NCBI GenBank assembly: GCA_964442075.1
Contig: CAYTWH010000012.1
Location: forward strand, 22,388 to 86,387
From: CAYTAU01 sp964442075
GTDB lineage: Bacteria; Bacteroidota; Bacteroidia; Bacteroidales; CAYTAU01
Reading direction: 5' to 3'
DNA length: 64,000 nt
Shown: piece after piece, positions 1 to 8,505 of the stretch
How positions within the stretch are numbered: the stretch's first letter is position 1
How the letters are laid out: every line of letters starts with the position of its first letter
Position numbers and translations under genes: made by a program
The notes under the pieces: model-generated
The model's database searches: none
What the model was told of the DNA's origin: nothing
The model's input: only the letters and a program-made list of their open reading frames with translations

Positions 1-4
1 AATT

Positions 5-1225
5 ATGATAAAATTCTCAGCTTTAATAATACTGTTTATAATTTCTACAATTTGCTATTCTCAAAATTCAAAAATTGAAAAAAAGGCATCAGAAATTCAT
101 GACAAAGTACTGACAATAGATTCCCACACAGACACTCCCTTAAGATTTTTAGATTCCAGTTTTGATGTTGGAAAAAATGACAAGGATTATACTGGAAAAG
201 TAAATTTACCAATGATGAAAGAAGGTGGATTAGATGCTGTATTTTTTGCTGTATTTTTAGGACAAAGAGATAGAACAAAAGAAGGAAATGAAAAAGCCAA
301 AAAAGATGCACTTGAAATATTTGATGCTATTTATAATAAAATTGCAGAATACCCTGAACTAGCAGAAATAGCAACAAGCTCAGATGATGCATATAGAATT
401 GAGAAAACAGGAAAAAGAGCTATTTATATTGGCATTGAAAATGGGTTTCCAATAGGAAATGATACATCAAATATTCCGATGTTTTACAAATTGGGAGCCA
501 GATATATTACACTTTGTCATACAAAAAATAATGATATTTGCGATTCTTCAACAGATAGTCTTGAACATGGAGGATTAAGTGAATTTGGAAAGCTTGTTGT
601 TGAAAAAATGAATGAAATTGGAATGATGATTGACGTTTCTCATATATCAGATAATGCATTTTATGATGTAATTGAACTATCAAAAGCTCCGGTTATAGCT
701 TCTCATTCATGCTCTCGTGCTATTTGCAACAACCCCAGGAATTTATCAGACAAAATGTTGAAAAAACTTGCAGAAAACGGAGGTGTTATTCAAATGTGCA
801 TATTAAGCGATTATGTGAAAGAAATTGAACAAGATACAAATAGAATAAATGCTCAAAATGCACTTAGAGTAAAATATAAAGGTTTTAAAGATCTGTCGGA
901 TAAAGAAAGAAATGCCGCAATAAAAGAATGGTATGGAATTGATGATATTTATCCTGCCAGGCTGGCGAAAGTCAAAGATGTTGTTGACCATATTGACCAC
1001 ATTATTGAAGTAATTGGAATAAACCATGTAGGCATAGGAACCGATTTTGATGGAGGAGGAGGAGTTGAAGATTGCTTTGATGTTAGTCAGATGAAAAATA
1101 TTACAATTGAACTTGTTAAAAGAGGATACACAGAAGAAGACATTAGAAAAATTTGGGGAGGCAATTTTATAAGAGTATTTAGGGCTGTGGAAGAATTAAG
1201 TTTGCCTGCCGTAGGTAGGAATTAA
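5..1225 (+). CDS. Secreted membrane-type dipeptidase, peptidase family M19
   Basis: Zinc dipeptidase that hydrolyses dipeptides, probably in the periplasm or at the outer surface. A signal peptide covers about residues 1-19 (hydrophobic run ending CYSQ). M19 metal-site residues are visible: H41-x-D43 in SHTD, E145 in GIENG, H213 in DVSHISD and H234 in IASHS; a GTDFDGGG motif lies near the C-terminus. The 406-residue length fits the renal-dipeptidase family. The start lies only 4 bases into the window, so its promoter is not visible. The last codons (PAVGRN then stop) are contributed by a short palindromic repeat, so the natural C-terminus may have been altered. A convergent terminator follows. 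Substrate range (L,L or L,D dipeptides) cannot be read from sequence. Confidence 0.93.
   Translation: MIKFSALIILFIISTICYSQNSKIEKKASEIHDKVLTIDSHTDTPLRFLDSSFDVGKNDKDYTGKVNLPMMKEGGLDAVFFAVFLGQRDRTKEGNEKAKKDALEIFDAIYNKIAEYPELAEIATSSDDAYRIEKTGKRAIYIGIENGFPIGNDTSNIPMFYKLGARYITLCHTKNNDICDSSTDSLEHGGLSEFGKLVVEKMNEIGMMIDVSHISDNAFYDVIELSKAPVIASHSCSRAICNNPRNLSDKMLKKLAENGGVIQMCILSDYVKEIEQDTNRINAQNALRVKYKGFKDLSDKERNAAIKEWYGIDDIYPARLAKVKDVVDHIDHIIEVIGINHVGIGTDFDGGGGVEDCFDVSQMKNITIELVKRGYTEEDIRKIWGGNFIRVFRAVEELSLPAVGRN
1204..1219. repeat. Short palindromic repeat GCCTRCCGTAGGYAGG, copy 1
   Basis: This 16-base near-palindrome lies inside the last codons of the dipeptidase gene. A copy with the same GCCTRCCGTAGGYAGG pattern is at 61052-61067 in an intergenic region. 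Here it is followed by an AT-rich run built of repeated AATTAAGAATT-like units. Two copies 60 kb apart suggest a dispersed genomic repeat. Confidence 0.6.
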
Positions 1226-1263
1226 GAATTAAAAATTAAGAATAGTAAACCTGATAACATGAC

Positions 1264-1301
1264 AAAAAAACCCTGTGAAGGCATCTTCACAGGGTTTTTT
1301 T
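1264..1301. terminator. Bidirectional intrinsic terminator between convergent genes
   Basis: A strong inverted repeat (CCCTGTGAAG / CTTCACAGGG) with a 4-base GCAT loop is flanked by A7 on the left and T7 on the right, so it can end transcription of the dipeptidase (+) and of the cpgS-like gene (-). Confidence 0.9.
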
Positions 1302-1346
1302 AATTTTATTAGAAATTGTCAAGCTATTTTATGACAAGCCAATATT

Positions 1347-2687
1347 TTATTTTAAATTGTTTTTTGCAATAAAATCATTTATTGGTTGAGCTAAGGTTGG
1401 TTCTCCTATTTCTTGTAAATCATATCCAACTTTTACGCAAGGTTTATTAATATTTATAATTCTATTTATATCAAAAGGAGTAGCAATAACAACAACATCG
1501 CAAGGAGTTGCGTCAATTGTTTTCTCTAAATCTTTCTTTTGCTCATCGCCATAACCCATAGCCGGCAGTAAAGTACCAATATTTGGATAAATTTTGAATG
1601 TTTCAGCTAATTTTCCTACAGCATATTCTCTTGGGTCAACCAATTCTGCTGCACCACATTTTTGAGCTGCTACAGTTCCTGCACCAATTTTCATGTGTCC
1701 ATGGGTTAGTGTTGGTCCGTCTTCAACAACTAAACATCTTTTACCTCTAACTAATTCGGGTTTGTCAATTGATAATGGAGAAGCTCCATCAATAACCATT
1801 GCATTAGGATTTACTTTTGCAATATTTTCTCTTACTGTTTGAATATCGGCAGCATCGGCAGAATCCATTTTATTAATAACAACAACATCAGCCATGCGTA
1901 AAGTAGCTTCGCCCGGATAAAATTTTAATTCATGCCCCGGTCTGTGAGGGTCAACAACAGTAATTAATAAATCTGATTTATAAAATGGGAAATCGTTATT
2001 TCCACCATCCCAAAGTATAACATCACATCCGTTTGGATCGTTTTCTGCGGCTCTAACAATTGCTTCATAATCAACACCTGCATAAATTACATTACCACGA
2101 GATACATGTGGTTCGTATTCTTCCATTTCTTCAATTGTGCAGTCGTGTTTTTTAAGATCTTCAATAGTAGCAAATCTTTGTACTTTTTGAGCTACAAGAT
2201 CACCATAAGGCATTGGGTGGCGAATAGCAACAACTTTTAAGCCTTGCTCCATTAATAAATCAACAACTCTACGTGAAGTTTGTGATTTTCCACAACCGGT
2301 TCTAACTGCGCCAACTGCAATTACAGGTTTTGTGCTTTTTATTTGTGTATCTGCTGCTCCTAAAAGAACAAAATTTGCTCCTGCAGTAGCAACTTTTGCA
2401 CACATACTCATCACATGTTGATAAGTTACATCGCTGTACGAAAATGCACAATCATCAACATTAAGTTCTTTAATCAGTCTTTCTAATTCATCTTCTGCAA
2501 AAATTGGAATTCCACTAGGATATAATTCACCTGCAAGTTCGGCAGGGTATTTTCTTCCGTCAATGTCGGGAATTTGAGCAGCTGTAAAAGCTACAACATT
2601 GTAATTTTCATTACCTCTGTAATACGTATTGAAGTTGTGGAAATCTCTTCCAGCAGCACCAATTATTAGAACATTTTTTTTAGCCAT
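1347..2687 (-). CDS. Cyclic 2,3-diphosphoglycerate synthetase-like P-loop GTPase
   Basis: A 446-residue soluble protein related to archaeal cyclic 2,3-diphosphoglycerate synthetase (CpgS; COG2403-type predicted GTPases). An N-terminal Rossmann-like segment (VLIIGAAGRDFHNF, residues 6-19) precedes a P-loop, GAVRTGCGKS, at 126-135. A Walker-B-like WDGGNND lies at 226-232 and a G4-type NKMD at 272-275. In Methanothermus the enzyme makes the thermoprotectant cDPG from 2,3-bisphosphoglycerate. Many mesophilic bacteria carry this family with no demonstrated cDPG, so the reaction here is inference. It is a lone gene with its own terminator and no metabolic partner next to it. Family assignment is firm; substrate is not. 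Confidence 0.82.
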   Translation of the reverse strand: MAKKNVLIIGAAGRDFHNFNTYYRGNENYNVVAFTAAQIPDIDGRKYPAELAGELYPSGIPIFAEDELERLIKELNVDDCAFSYSDVTYQHVMSMCAKVATAGANFVLLGAADTQIKSTKPVIAVGAVRTGCGKSQTSRRVVDLLMEQGLKVVAIRHPMPYGDLVAQKVQRFATIEDLKKHDCTIEEMEEYEPHVSRGNVIYAGVDYEAIVRAAENDPNGCDVILWDGGNNDFPFYKSDLLITVVDPHRPGHELKFYPGEATLRMADVVVINKMDSADAADIQTVRENIAKVNPNAMVIDGASPLSIDKPELVRGKRCLVVEDGPTLTHGHMKIGAGTVAAQKCGAAELVDPREYAVGKLAETFKIYPNIGTLLPAMGYGDEQKKDLEKTIDATPCDVVVIATPFDINRIININKPCVKVGYDLQEIGEPTLAQPINDFIAKNNLK

Positions 2688-3004
2688 GATTTCTCTATTT
2701 TATTAAATTCTACAAATATTTTTTGAAGGTCAACAAAGATAGATTTTTAAGTCGAAATTTTAAAGTTTTTAATCTTTGTTAAAAATCATATTTCATTTGC
2801 ATCGCAATTTGTTTGTTGAATTTTCTGTATAACAAGGCTTAGGAGTAAAAACAAGGAAACATGTTAAGAAACATATTTTGTGCATATAAATAAAAGTCTT
2901 CGCAATTTTTGAATTACGAAGACTTTTAAGTGCATTAATTAAGAAATAAAGCGGATATTTCCATTATACTAACGTAATGTTTGTTGATTTATTATATAAA
3001 GCTA
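2688..3004. other. Intergenic region, 317 bp
   Basis: No open frame with coding character was seen. It contains the cpgS upstream region and the terminator at 2892-2927 behind the unknown gene that ends at 3005. Confidence 0.6.
2892..2927 (-). terminator. Intrinsic terminator downstream of the 3005-3736 gene
   Basis: An 11-base perfect inverted repeat, AAAAGTCTTCG / CGAAGACTTTT, with a 14-base A/T-rich loop region. It lies about 80 bp beyond the stop codon on the minus strand and could work in both directions. Confidence 0.75.
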
Positions 3005-3736
3005 CTATAGATGAAACCATTTTCTATCGAAAGTAGGGCACTCGGGCAATGTTCTATTTTTGTGTTTTTTCTTTTTCTTTAGGGGGTTTTTAAAATTTCT
3101 TGTTTTATTGTAATCAGGAGTATAATTTTCGTCAAAAGAAATTTTATTTTGGTTGTTCTCAAAAGTATCAAGAGGAATTTGTATGTCTTTTAATATTCTA
3201 GGGTTTATGTTTTTTGCAGGTATTGAAACTTCCTTAGGTTCTTTTTCCTTAATTATTTCAAATTTTATTAAAATTCCATGAAAAAAGTTTTTAGCCTTTT
3301 GGGCTGTTTCACATTCTGTTTGCAGTACAAGGTTCCATTCAATATCTTTATTATTTAAACTTGGGTCTAATGCGAAAAGAGCATTAAGCCTTGCTGATAA
3401 TAATTTATGATAATTTGTTATCCAGTCTTCTTTCTTAAAAGGGTACTTGGTAAAAATTATATCTATTTGTGTTACTTTTCTATTCTCAACATTTCTTTCC
3501 CAATCTTGTTTATTTATTATTGGTGATCTTGCATATCCGTTTTCAAGTATAACAGTATTGGTAAAACTCCTTGTATTAAATATATCAATTTCATTATAGT
3601 CAAATAATTTTTCTAATTGTTGACGGTTTTTAATGGGATTATTAAGTAAGTTTTCGTCAAACATTTTACTGTCTGTAACATTAGCAAAACTGCTAATGAA
3701 TAAAAATAAAAATAGTATTGTAAATGTTTGTTTCAT
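3005..3736 (-). CDS. Unknown exported protein, 243 aa
   Basis: I do not recognise a named family with certainty. Residues 1-18 form a signal peptide (MKQTFTILFLFLFISSFA) with no lipobox cysteine, so a periplasmic or outer-surface location is likely. The middle holds a conserved-looking stretch rich in aromatic and charged residues (ARSPIINKQDWERNV, then FTKYPFKKEDWITNYHKLL). The C-terminal third is very basic (LKKKKKHKNRTLPECP). There is no T9SS sorting tail. It is divergent from the T9SS gene starting at 3787, 50 bp away, and is followed by its own terminator. The protein looks complete, but the basic tail ending in a single-Cys motif is unusual and the gene could be a shortened version of a longer protein. 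Confidence 0.7.
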   Translation of the reverse strand: MKQTFTILFLFLFISSFANVTDSKMFDENLLNNPIKNRQQLEKLFDYNEIDIFNTRSFTNTVILENGYARSPIINKQDWERNVENRKVTQIDIIFTKYPFKKEDWITNYHKLLSARLNALFALDPSLNNKDIEWNLVLQTECETAQKAKNFFHGILIKFEIIKEKEPKEVSIPAKNINPRILKDIQIPLDTFENNQNKISFDENYTPDYNKTRNFKNPLKKKKKHKNRTLPECPTFDRKWFHL

Positions 3737-3761
3737 TTAAAAATCAAATTTATTACATTTG
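3727..3761 (+). promoter_or_regulatory. Bacteroidota-type promoter for the T9SS gene at 3787
   Basis: A TTTG -33 box (3727-3730) and a TACATTTG -7 box (3754-3761) are separated by 23 bases, within the range known for Bacteroidota sigma-70 (TTTG / TAnnTTTG). It supports the start at 3787 rather than an upstream ATG at 3724, which would lie before the promoter. Confidence 0.55.
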
Positions 3762-3786
3762 TAAAAATATAACAAAAATAAATATT

Positions 3787-5403
3787 ATGAAAAATATTAT
3801 AAAATTTATTTTTCCTATATTACTGATAATGCTTACTTCTACACTTTTTGCACAAATACCCAATTGGACATGGGCAAAAAATTTAACAGGAGTAAGTCTT
3901 GAAAAATGTCATACAATTGAAATGGACAAATCTAATAATTTATATATTTCAGGGGCATATTATTCAAGTTCTTTAATTCTTGGGACAACAACTTTAAGTA
4001 ATGCTGGTAATTATGATGTTTTTCTTGCAAAATATGATACATCGGGAAATGTATTATGGGCAATTAGTATGGGTGGAACAGGAATGGATGAATCATGGGA
4101 TGTTATTACTGATTATGATAATAATGTATATGTAACCGGATGGTTTCAAAGTGCAAATTTTTATTTTGGAACAGATACTACCTTATATAACACAGGAACA
4201 GGAACTATGTTTTTAGCAAAATACGATTCTTTGGGGAATTTTTTATGGGCACGAAATAGCTCGGGTAGTGGAAGAGAGTGGGGAAGAGCATTGGGGGTTG
4301 ACATCGCTAATAATGTTTATTTGGGAGGTAATTTTATTAATGGAAACATTACACTTGAAAGCACAACTCTAACAAATCAAGGTTCTTACGACATGTTTAT
4401 TGCTAAATATGATTCTTCGGGTCAAGTTCTTGGAGCAATTCATCAGGGTGGTAATAATCTTGAATTGTTAAGAAATATGGTTATAAGCCCTGAATATGGG
4501 AACATATATGTAATTGGCGATTTTGAAACATCTTCAATTACATTTGATACTACAATTTTATATAATAATAATCCCGGTACTCGCGATAATTTTGTTGTAA
4601 AATATAACTCTAATGGTAATTTTTTATGGACAAAAAAAATTGGAGGAACAGCTACGGAATTAGGTTGTTTTATTGCCGTTGACTGGAAAGAGAATATTTA
4701 TGTAACCGGACAATTTGAAAGTACAACTTGTTTTTTTGGCACATTACAAACTAATAATGCTTCATTTTCAAAAGATGTATATTTGGCAAAATACGACTTT
4801 AATGGTAATATTCAGTGGGTTACCGGCATGAATGGGAACAATGATGATATTGTATACAGCATTACATCTGACATGAATGACGGGGTCTATATTTGCGGTT
4901 GGTTTGATAGTTCAACATTAATTGTTGGCAGTGATGTTTTATCTACTAATGGAAATTATGATATGTTTGTCTCAAAATTCGATTTTCAAGGAAATTACTA
5001 TTGGACAAAGCAAAATGGAAGCAGTTTAAATGAATATGCAGAATGTTTAGTCTCTGATAATTCAGGAAATTTATATGTTACCGGACAATTTAACAGCTCA
5101 AGCCTTGATTTTGACAATATTACATTGGCAAATTCTGGCAGTGATGATGTTTTTATTGGCAAACTTGCTGTAAATGAAACATCAATAAATAATTTATCAA
5201 AAGAAAATACATCAAATCTATTTTATCCAAACCCTGCAAAAAATTATATTTATTTTAAAGAACAACAATCTATAGAAATTTACTCTATTGACGGAAAATT
5301 TATTTTAAAAGATTTTACAAATAAATTAGATGTGTCTTTGCTTGAGAAAGGAATTTATTTATTAAAAATTAGTGATTCTTACCGTAAGCTTATAAAAGAG
5401 TGA
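3787..5403 (+). CDS. T9SS cargo protein with SBBP-type beta-propeller repeats
   Basis: A 538-residue secreted protein. The start is set at the ATG that opens the signal peptide (MKNIIKFIFPILLIMLTSTLFAQ) and follows the promoter. The body consists of about eight repeats of the SBBP pattern: N(N/L)xYVTGxF, then a phenylalanine-glycine strand, then (D)MF(L/I)AKYDSxGNxxW, typical of a seven-to-eight-bladed beta-propeller. The last ~75 residues form a type A T9SS sorting domain (FYPNPAKNYIYF, then LEKGIYLLKI). It should be exported by Sec, moved across the outer membrane by T9SS and then anchored or released. Its ligand is unknown. It is convergent with the T9SS gene ending at 5421. Confidence 0.88.
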   Translation: MKNIIKFIFPILLIMLTSTLFAQIPNWTWAKNLTGVSLEKCHTIEMDKSNNLYISGAYYSSSLILGTTTLSNAGNYDVFLAKYDTSGNVLWAISMGGTGMDESWDVITDYDNNVYVTGWFQSANFYFGTDTTLYNTGTGTMFLAKYDSLGNFLWARNSSGSGREWGRALGVDIANNVYLGGNFINGNITLESTTLTNQGSYDMFIAKYDSSGQVLGAIHQGGNNLELLRNMVISPEYGNIYVIGDFETSSITFDTTILYNNNPGTRDNFVVKYNSNGNFLWTKKIGGTATELGCFIAVDWKENIYVTGQFESTTCFFGTLQTNNASFSKDVYLAKYDFNGNIQWVTGMNGNNDDIVYSITSDMNDGVYICGWFDSSTLIVGSDVLSTNGNYDMFVSKFDFQGNYYWTKQNGSSLNEYAECLVSDNSGNLYVTGQFNSSSLDFDNITLANSGSDDVFIGKLAVNETSINNLSKENTSNLFYPNPAKNYIYFKEQQSIEIYSIDGKFILKDFTNKLDVSLLEKGIYLLKISDSYRKLIKE

Positions 5404-5420
5404 ACAATATAATCGTTAAA

Positions 5421-6809
5421 TTATTGTTTTACAATTTTTGAAAAATAAGTTTTTTCTTTTGTTTCTACTTTTAAAAAATAAATGCCATTTGAATTATTAC
5501 TAATATCAAAGGATATTTTATCTGTGTAATTGAAGTTTTCATAGCAAATTAATTGTCCTGCAATATCATAAATCTTAATTGATTTTATTTCTTTATCTGA
5601 TAAATATATTTTTCCTGTTGTGGGATTTGGATACAGTAAAAACTTATTGCTTAAATTATTTTCCTTAATACCTCCTACTTCCCATCCTTTATAATAAAAT
5701 AATGTAGGTAATCCAAATCTGCAATTTCTTCCTGTATAATCAGTATCAAGAAAAACCCCATTTGCAGTTAATTCGGGAATTGTTGCTTCAGGATTAGAAA
5801 TAACACATAAACAATTATGATATCTTACCGATACATATATATTTTCGTCGGGACCTAATTGCATTGCTCTAATACAAGAATTTGCAGGATTAAATATTGT
5901 CATGTCATCAATAAGAACATTATCAATAATACCAGTAGAAATTTCATATCTTTTAATTTCATTCTCTCCTCCTATAAATAAATATTGTCCGGTTTTTGAG
6001 AACTCAATACCATACAGCAACAAACTGGAACAATCAATAGAAACTTCATTTGAAACAATACCTGTGGCATTATCATAATCGTAAACATCAATACTTAAAT
6101 TGTTTCTATTTACAAGAGCAATTTTATCTTTATTAGGCGAAGCTTTCATATACCCCACAGCATTAATATTTCCTGAACCACCCGAATGGATATTTCCAAC
6201 AGAACTAATTATTGGTGTTGTAGACACTCCCGAAGAAGTTACAGCATATGCATAAAAGTTATTATTATTCCATCCATGAGTAATAACTCCATAATTCTGT
6301 TGGTTTGGGCTTAATACAGCAGTAATTTTTTCAGCCACAGGAGTAATTAATTGAATATTTTTTTCATTAATAACAATATCTCCTAATGGATTTGAAACAC
6401 TGCCATTTCCTGGCAATAGCATATTCACCAAGGTATAACACAGACCATTACTGCCTCCAAGTTCATCAACGGTAAAAATATAATATAAATTTGTATCAGA
6501 TAAATTAGGGACAATAAGAGCTGAAGAAGTTGATGACCAATGGCCAAATAATCCTGTCCCATTTGGCATAGTATTATGATTTTTATCCCAAACAGTACTT
6601 CCATCTGTATAAAATAAAAAATCTCCCTGTTGGTTGCAAATAGTTGCAACTCCTTCTTGTGTGTCAAGTTGCCCGTCTGTTAATGCAACAGGAGTACCGG
6701 AGTTAAAATCTACGCCGGCTCTATCGCCAAAATACCAAATATTAGCATTGTTTTGCGAATAAAGAATTGATGTATAAATTACAAATAGTATAAGAAAAAA
6801 ATACTTCAT
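5421..6809 (-). CDS. T9SS cargo protein, lactonase/WD40-like beta-propeller
   Basis: A 462-residue secreted protein. The signal peptide is MKYFFLILFVIYTSILYSQ. The N-terminal part carries the common Bacteroidota opening NIWYFGDRAGVDFNSGTP followed by TDGQL and FYTDGSTVWDKNHNTMPNG, seen in large gliding-associated and surface proteins. The middle (NKDKIALVNRNNLSIDVYDYD, KTGQYLFIGGENEIKRYE) looks like propeller blades. Residues ~385-462 form a type A sorting domain (FLLYPNPTTGKIYLSD, NSNGIYFLKVETKEKTYFSKIVKQ). Only 17 bp separate its stop from that of the convergent T9SS gene, and no terminator hairpin is evident there. Function beyond secretion is unknown. Confidence 0.85.
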   Translation of the reverse strand: MKYFFLILFVIYTSILYSQNNANIWYFGDRAGVDFNSGTPVALTDGQLDTQEGVATICNQQGDFLFYTDGSTVWDKNHNTMPNGTGLFGHWSSTSSALIVPNLSDTNLYYIFTVDELGGSNGLCYTLVNMLLPGNGSVSNPLGDIVINEKNIQLITPVAEKITAVLSPNQQNYGVITHGWNNNNFYAYAVTSSGVSTTPIISSVGNIHSGGSGNINAVGYMKASPNKDKIALVNRNNLSIDVYDYDNATGIVSNEVSIDCSSLLLYGIEFSKTGQYLFIGGENEIKRYEISTGIIDNVLIDDMTIFNPANSCIRAMQLGPDENIYVSVRYHNCLCVISNPEATIPELTANGVFLDTDYTGRNCRFGLPTLFYYKGWEVGGIKENNLSNKFLLYPNPTTGKIYLSDKEIKSIKIYDIAGQLICYENFNYTDKISFDISNNSNGIYFLKVETKEKTYFSKIVKQ

Positions 6810-6863
6810 AAATCAATAAATTATTAATCAAATATAGTAAATATTTAAAAATAAAACAAAAAA

Positions 6864-7484
6864 TTATCTTTCCTTTATTTTAACGGCAGGGATTCCTCCA
6901 ACTATTTCATAAGAATTAACATCATTTTTAACTACTGCATTACTACCAACAATACATCCTTTATTTAAAGTACAGCCTGGTAAAATTACAACATTGGCTC
7001 CCAGCCATACATCTTTTCCAAGAGTTATTGGTGCATGTTTGTAGCCTTGTTCTTGAATATTATTTTTATTTTCAAACTTATGCATACTGGTTTGTAAAAC
7101 AACAAAACCCGAAATTAAAGTTTTTTCACCAATAGTAACTGAGTCCCCTCCATTTACTACGGTATTTGCCCCTATTCTGGTCCCATCTTTTATTTCTATA
7201 ATTGAATTATTTGTTGCAAGTAATCTAACACTTCTGTCTATTCTAATATTTGAGTTTATAATAATTTTAGAATTTTGGTGAGATCTAATTTCTACATTTC
7301 TCCTAAAAATAACATTGTCACCCATAATAAGTTTTCCACTTTGAGTAATAAGTAGTTCAGGAAATGTATCACACCTAAAGTTTTTTCCAACTTTTACTTT
7401 TTTCCCAGAATATAAAAGCTTAAAAAACCAACCATTAAATTTTGGTCTAAATGTCCATTTGTACCAAATTAGAAAATTTGCCAT
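6864..7484 (-). CDS. Hexapeptide-repeat (left-handed beta-helix) acetyltransferase
   Basis: A 206-residue acyltransferase with imperfect hexapeptide repeats from about residue 50 onward (IMGDNVIF, IIINSNIRID, IGANTVVNGG, IGEKTLISG). The C-terminus has the xylulose/maltose-type motif PITLGKDVWLGANVVILPGCTL and GIPAVKI, typical of sugar O- or N-acetyltransferases such as the WcaF/LacA group. It is the last gene of the eight-gene sugar operon: its ATG lies 2 bp past the NeuB-like stop. The likely role is acetylation of the sugar made by the operon or of a glycan containing it. The acceptor cannot be predicted. Confidence 0.85.
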   Translation of the reverse strand: MANFLIWYKWTFRPKFNGWFFKLLYSGKKVKVGKNFRCDTFPELLITQSGKLIMGDNVIFRRNVEIRSHQNSKIIINSNIRIDRSVRLLATNNSIIEIKDGTRIGANTVVNGGDSVTIGEKTLISGFVVLQTSMHKFENKNNIQEQGYKHAPITLGKDVWLGANVVILPGCTLNKGCIVGSNAVVKNDVNSYEIVGGIPAVKIKER

Positions 7485-7486
7485 TA

Positions 7487-8500
7487 TTAAGTTAAATGTT
7501 TTAATTCAATTATTTCACCTAAAACAATATTGCTTTTTGTTTTTTTCCCAATAACTTTATCTTCTTCTCCAACTAAGAAACCACATGCAGGTCTTACCCA
7601 AATTATATCATCAATTGTTATAGTGTGTCCTTTAGGAATATCTGTTTTTGCTGCAATAGAGCGTCTTAAAGCGCTACTGATTTTTTGTTCATCAGAGGTA
7701 ATTTTTAAAAGCTTTTCACCTAAAAGCTCCTGTGTATATTTTACCCTTTCAACAATTTCTTTTAATTCTTGAGGATCAGCAGATATTTGATGGTCTCTAA
7801 ACTCAGAATGATTTTTATTTATTGTGAAATGTTTTTCAATTATTCTAGCTCCTAAAACAACAGATGTAATGGCAGCATCTACACCTAAAGTGTGGTCAGA
7901 ATATCCAATTGTACAATTTGGAAATTTATTTTTCAAATATTCTATTGAAAGGAGGTTGGCATCACTTCTATTTGTTGGATAATTACTAACACAGTGCAAT
8001 AGAGCAAGTTTACCTTTAATGTTGTTGTTTTTCCATATTTCATTAATAAAATTTACAGACTTATTAATTTCATTAAACCCTGCTAATCCTGTCGATAAAA
8101 TAATTGGTTTTTCGGTTAAGGCAACTTTTTCAATTAATGGATAAAAAGTATTGTCTGAAGATGCTATTTTAAAAGCAGGTACAATTGAATTTAAAAATTG
8201 TACGCTATCCAAATCAAAAGGAGTTGACATAAATATTAATCCTTCCTTTTTTGAATAATTTGCCAGTTTTTCAAACTGATTATATGATAATTGATATTTT
8301 TTAAGTTGTTGAATTCTTTTTTGATCTTTTGACGCAATAAACAACTCCGGAACAATTGTCTGAAACTTTACTGCTTGAGCCCCGGTTTCGGCAACCAACC
8401 CAATCATTTCTTCGGCTAATGTATAACTTCCTTCATGATTATTGCCAATTTCAGCAATTATCAAAACCTCATTATTTACATCAACATTGTTAATTACCAT
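7487..8500 (-). CDS. NeuB-family nonulosonate (sialic-acid-like) synthase
   Basis: A 337-residue enzyme of the N-acetylneuraminate/pseudaminate/legionaminate synthase family, which condenses phosphoenolpyruvate with a six-carbon amino sugar. The N-terminal TIM-barrel domain shows IAEIGNNHEGSYTLAEEMI, GAQAVKFQT, FMSTPFDLDSV, KIASSDN and IEKHFT followed by DHQISADPQEL. The C-terminal SAF (antifreeze-like) domain starts near residue 272 (SALRRSIAAKTDIPKGHTI). The length is normal for the family. It is the seventh gene of the operon. Whether the product is sialic, legionaminic, pseudaminic or another acid cannot be decided: no NeuC-, PseG- or LegG-type enzyme is recognisable nearby. Confidence 0.9.
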   Translation of the reverse strand: MVINNVDVNNEVLIIAEIGNNHEGSYTLAEEMIGLVAETGAQAVKFQTIVPELFIASKDQKRIQQLKKYQLSYNQFEKLANYSKKEGLIFMSTPFDLDSVQFLNSIVPAFKIASSDNTFYPLIEKVALTEKPIILSTGLAGFNEINKSVNFINEIWKNNNIKGKLALLHCVSNYPTNRSDANLLSIEYLKNKFPNCTIGYSDHTLGVDAAITSVVLGARIIEKHFTINKNHSEFRDHQISADPQELKEIVERVKYTQELLGEKLLKITSDEQKISSALRRSIAAKTDIPKGHTITIDDIIWVRPACGFLVGEEDKVIGKKTKSNIVLGEIIELKHLT

Positions 8501-8505
8501 TTTTA

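Noticed and set aside
3724..3786. Upstream ATG extending the T9SS gene at 3787
   Set aside because: It adds a non-signal stretch, lies before the predicted promoter and overlaps the divergent gene start.
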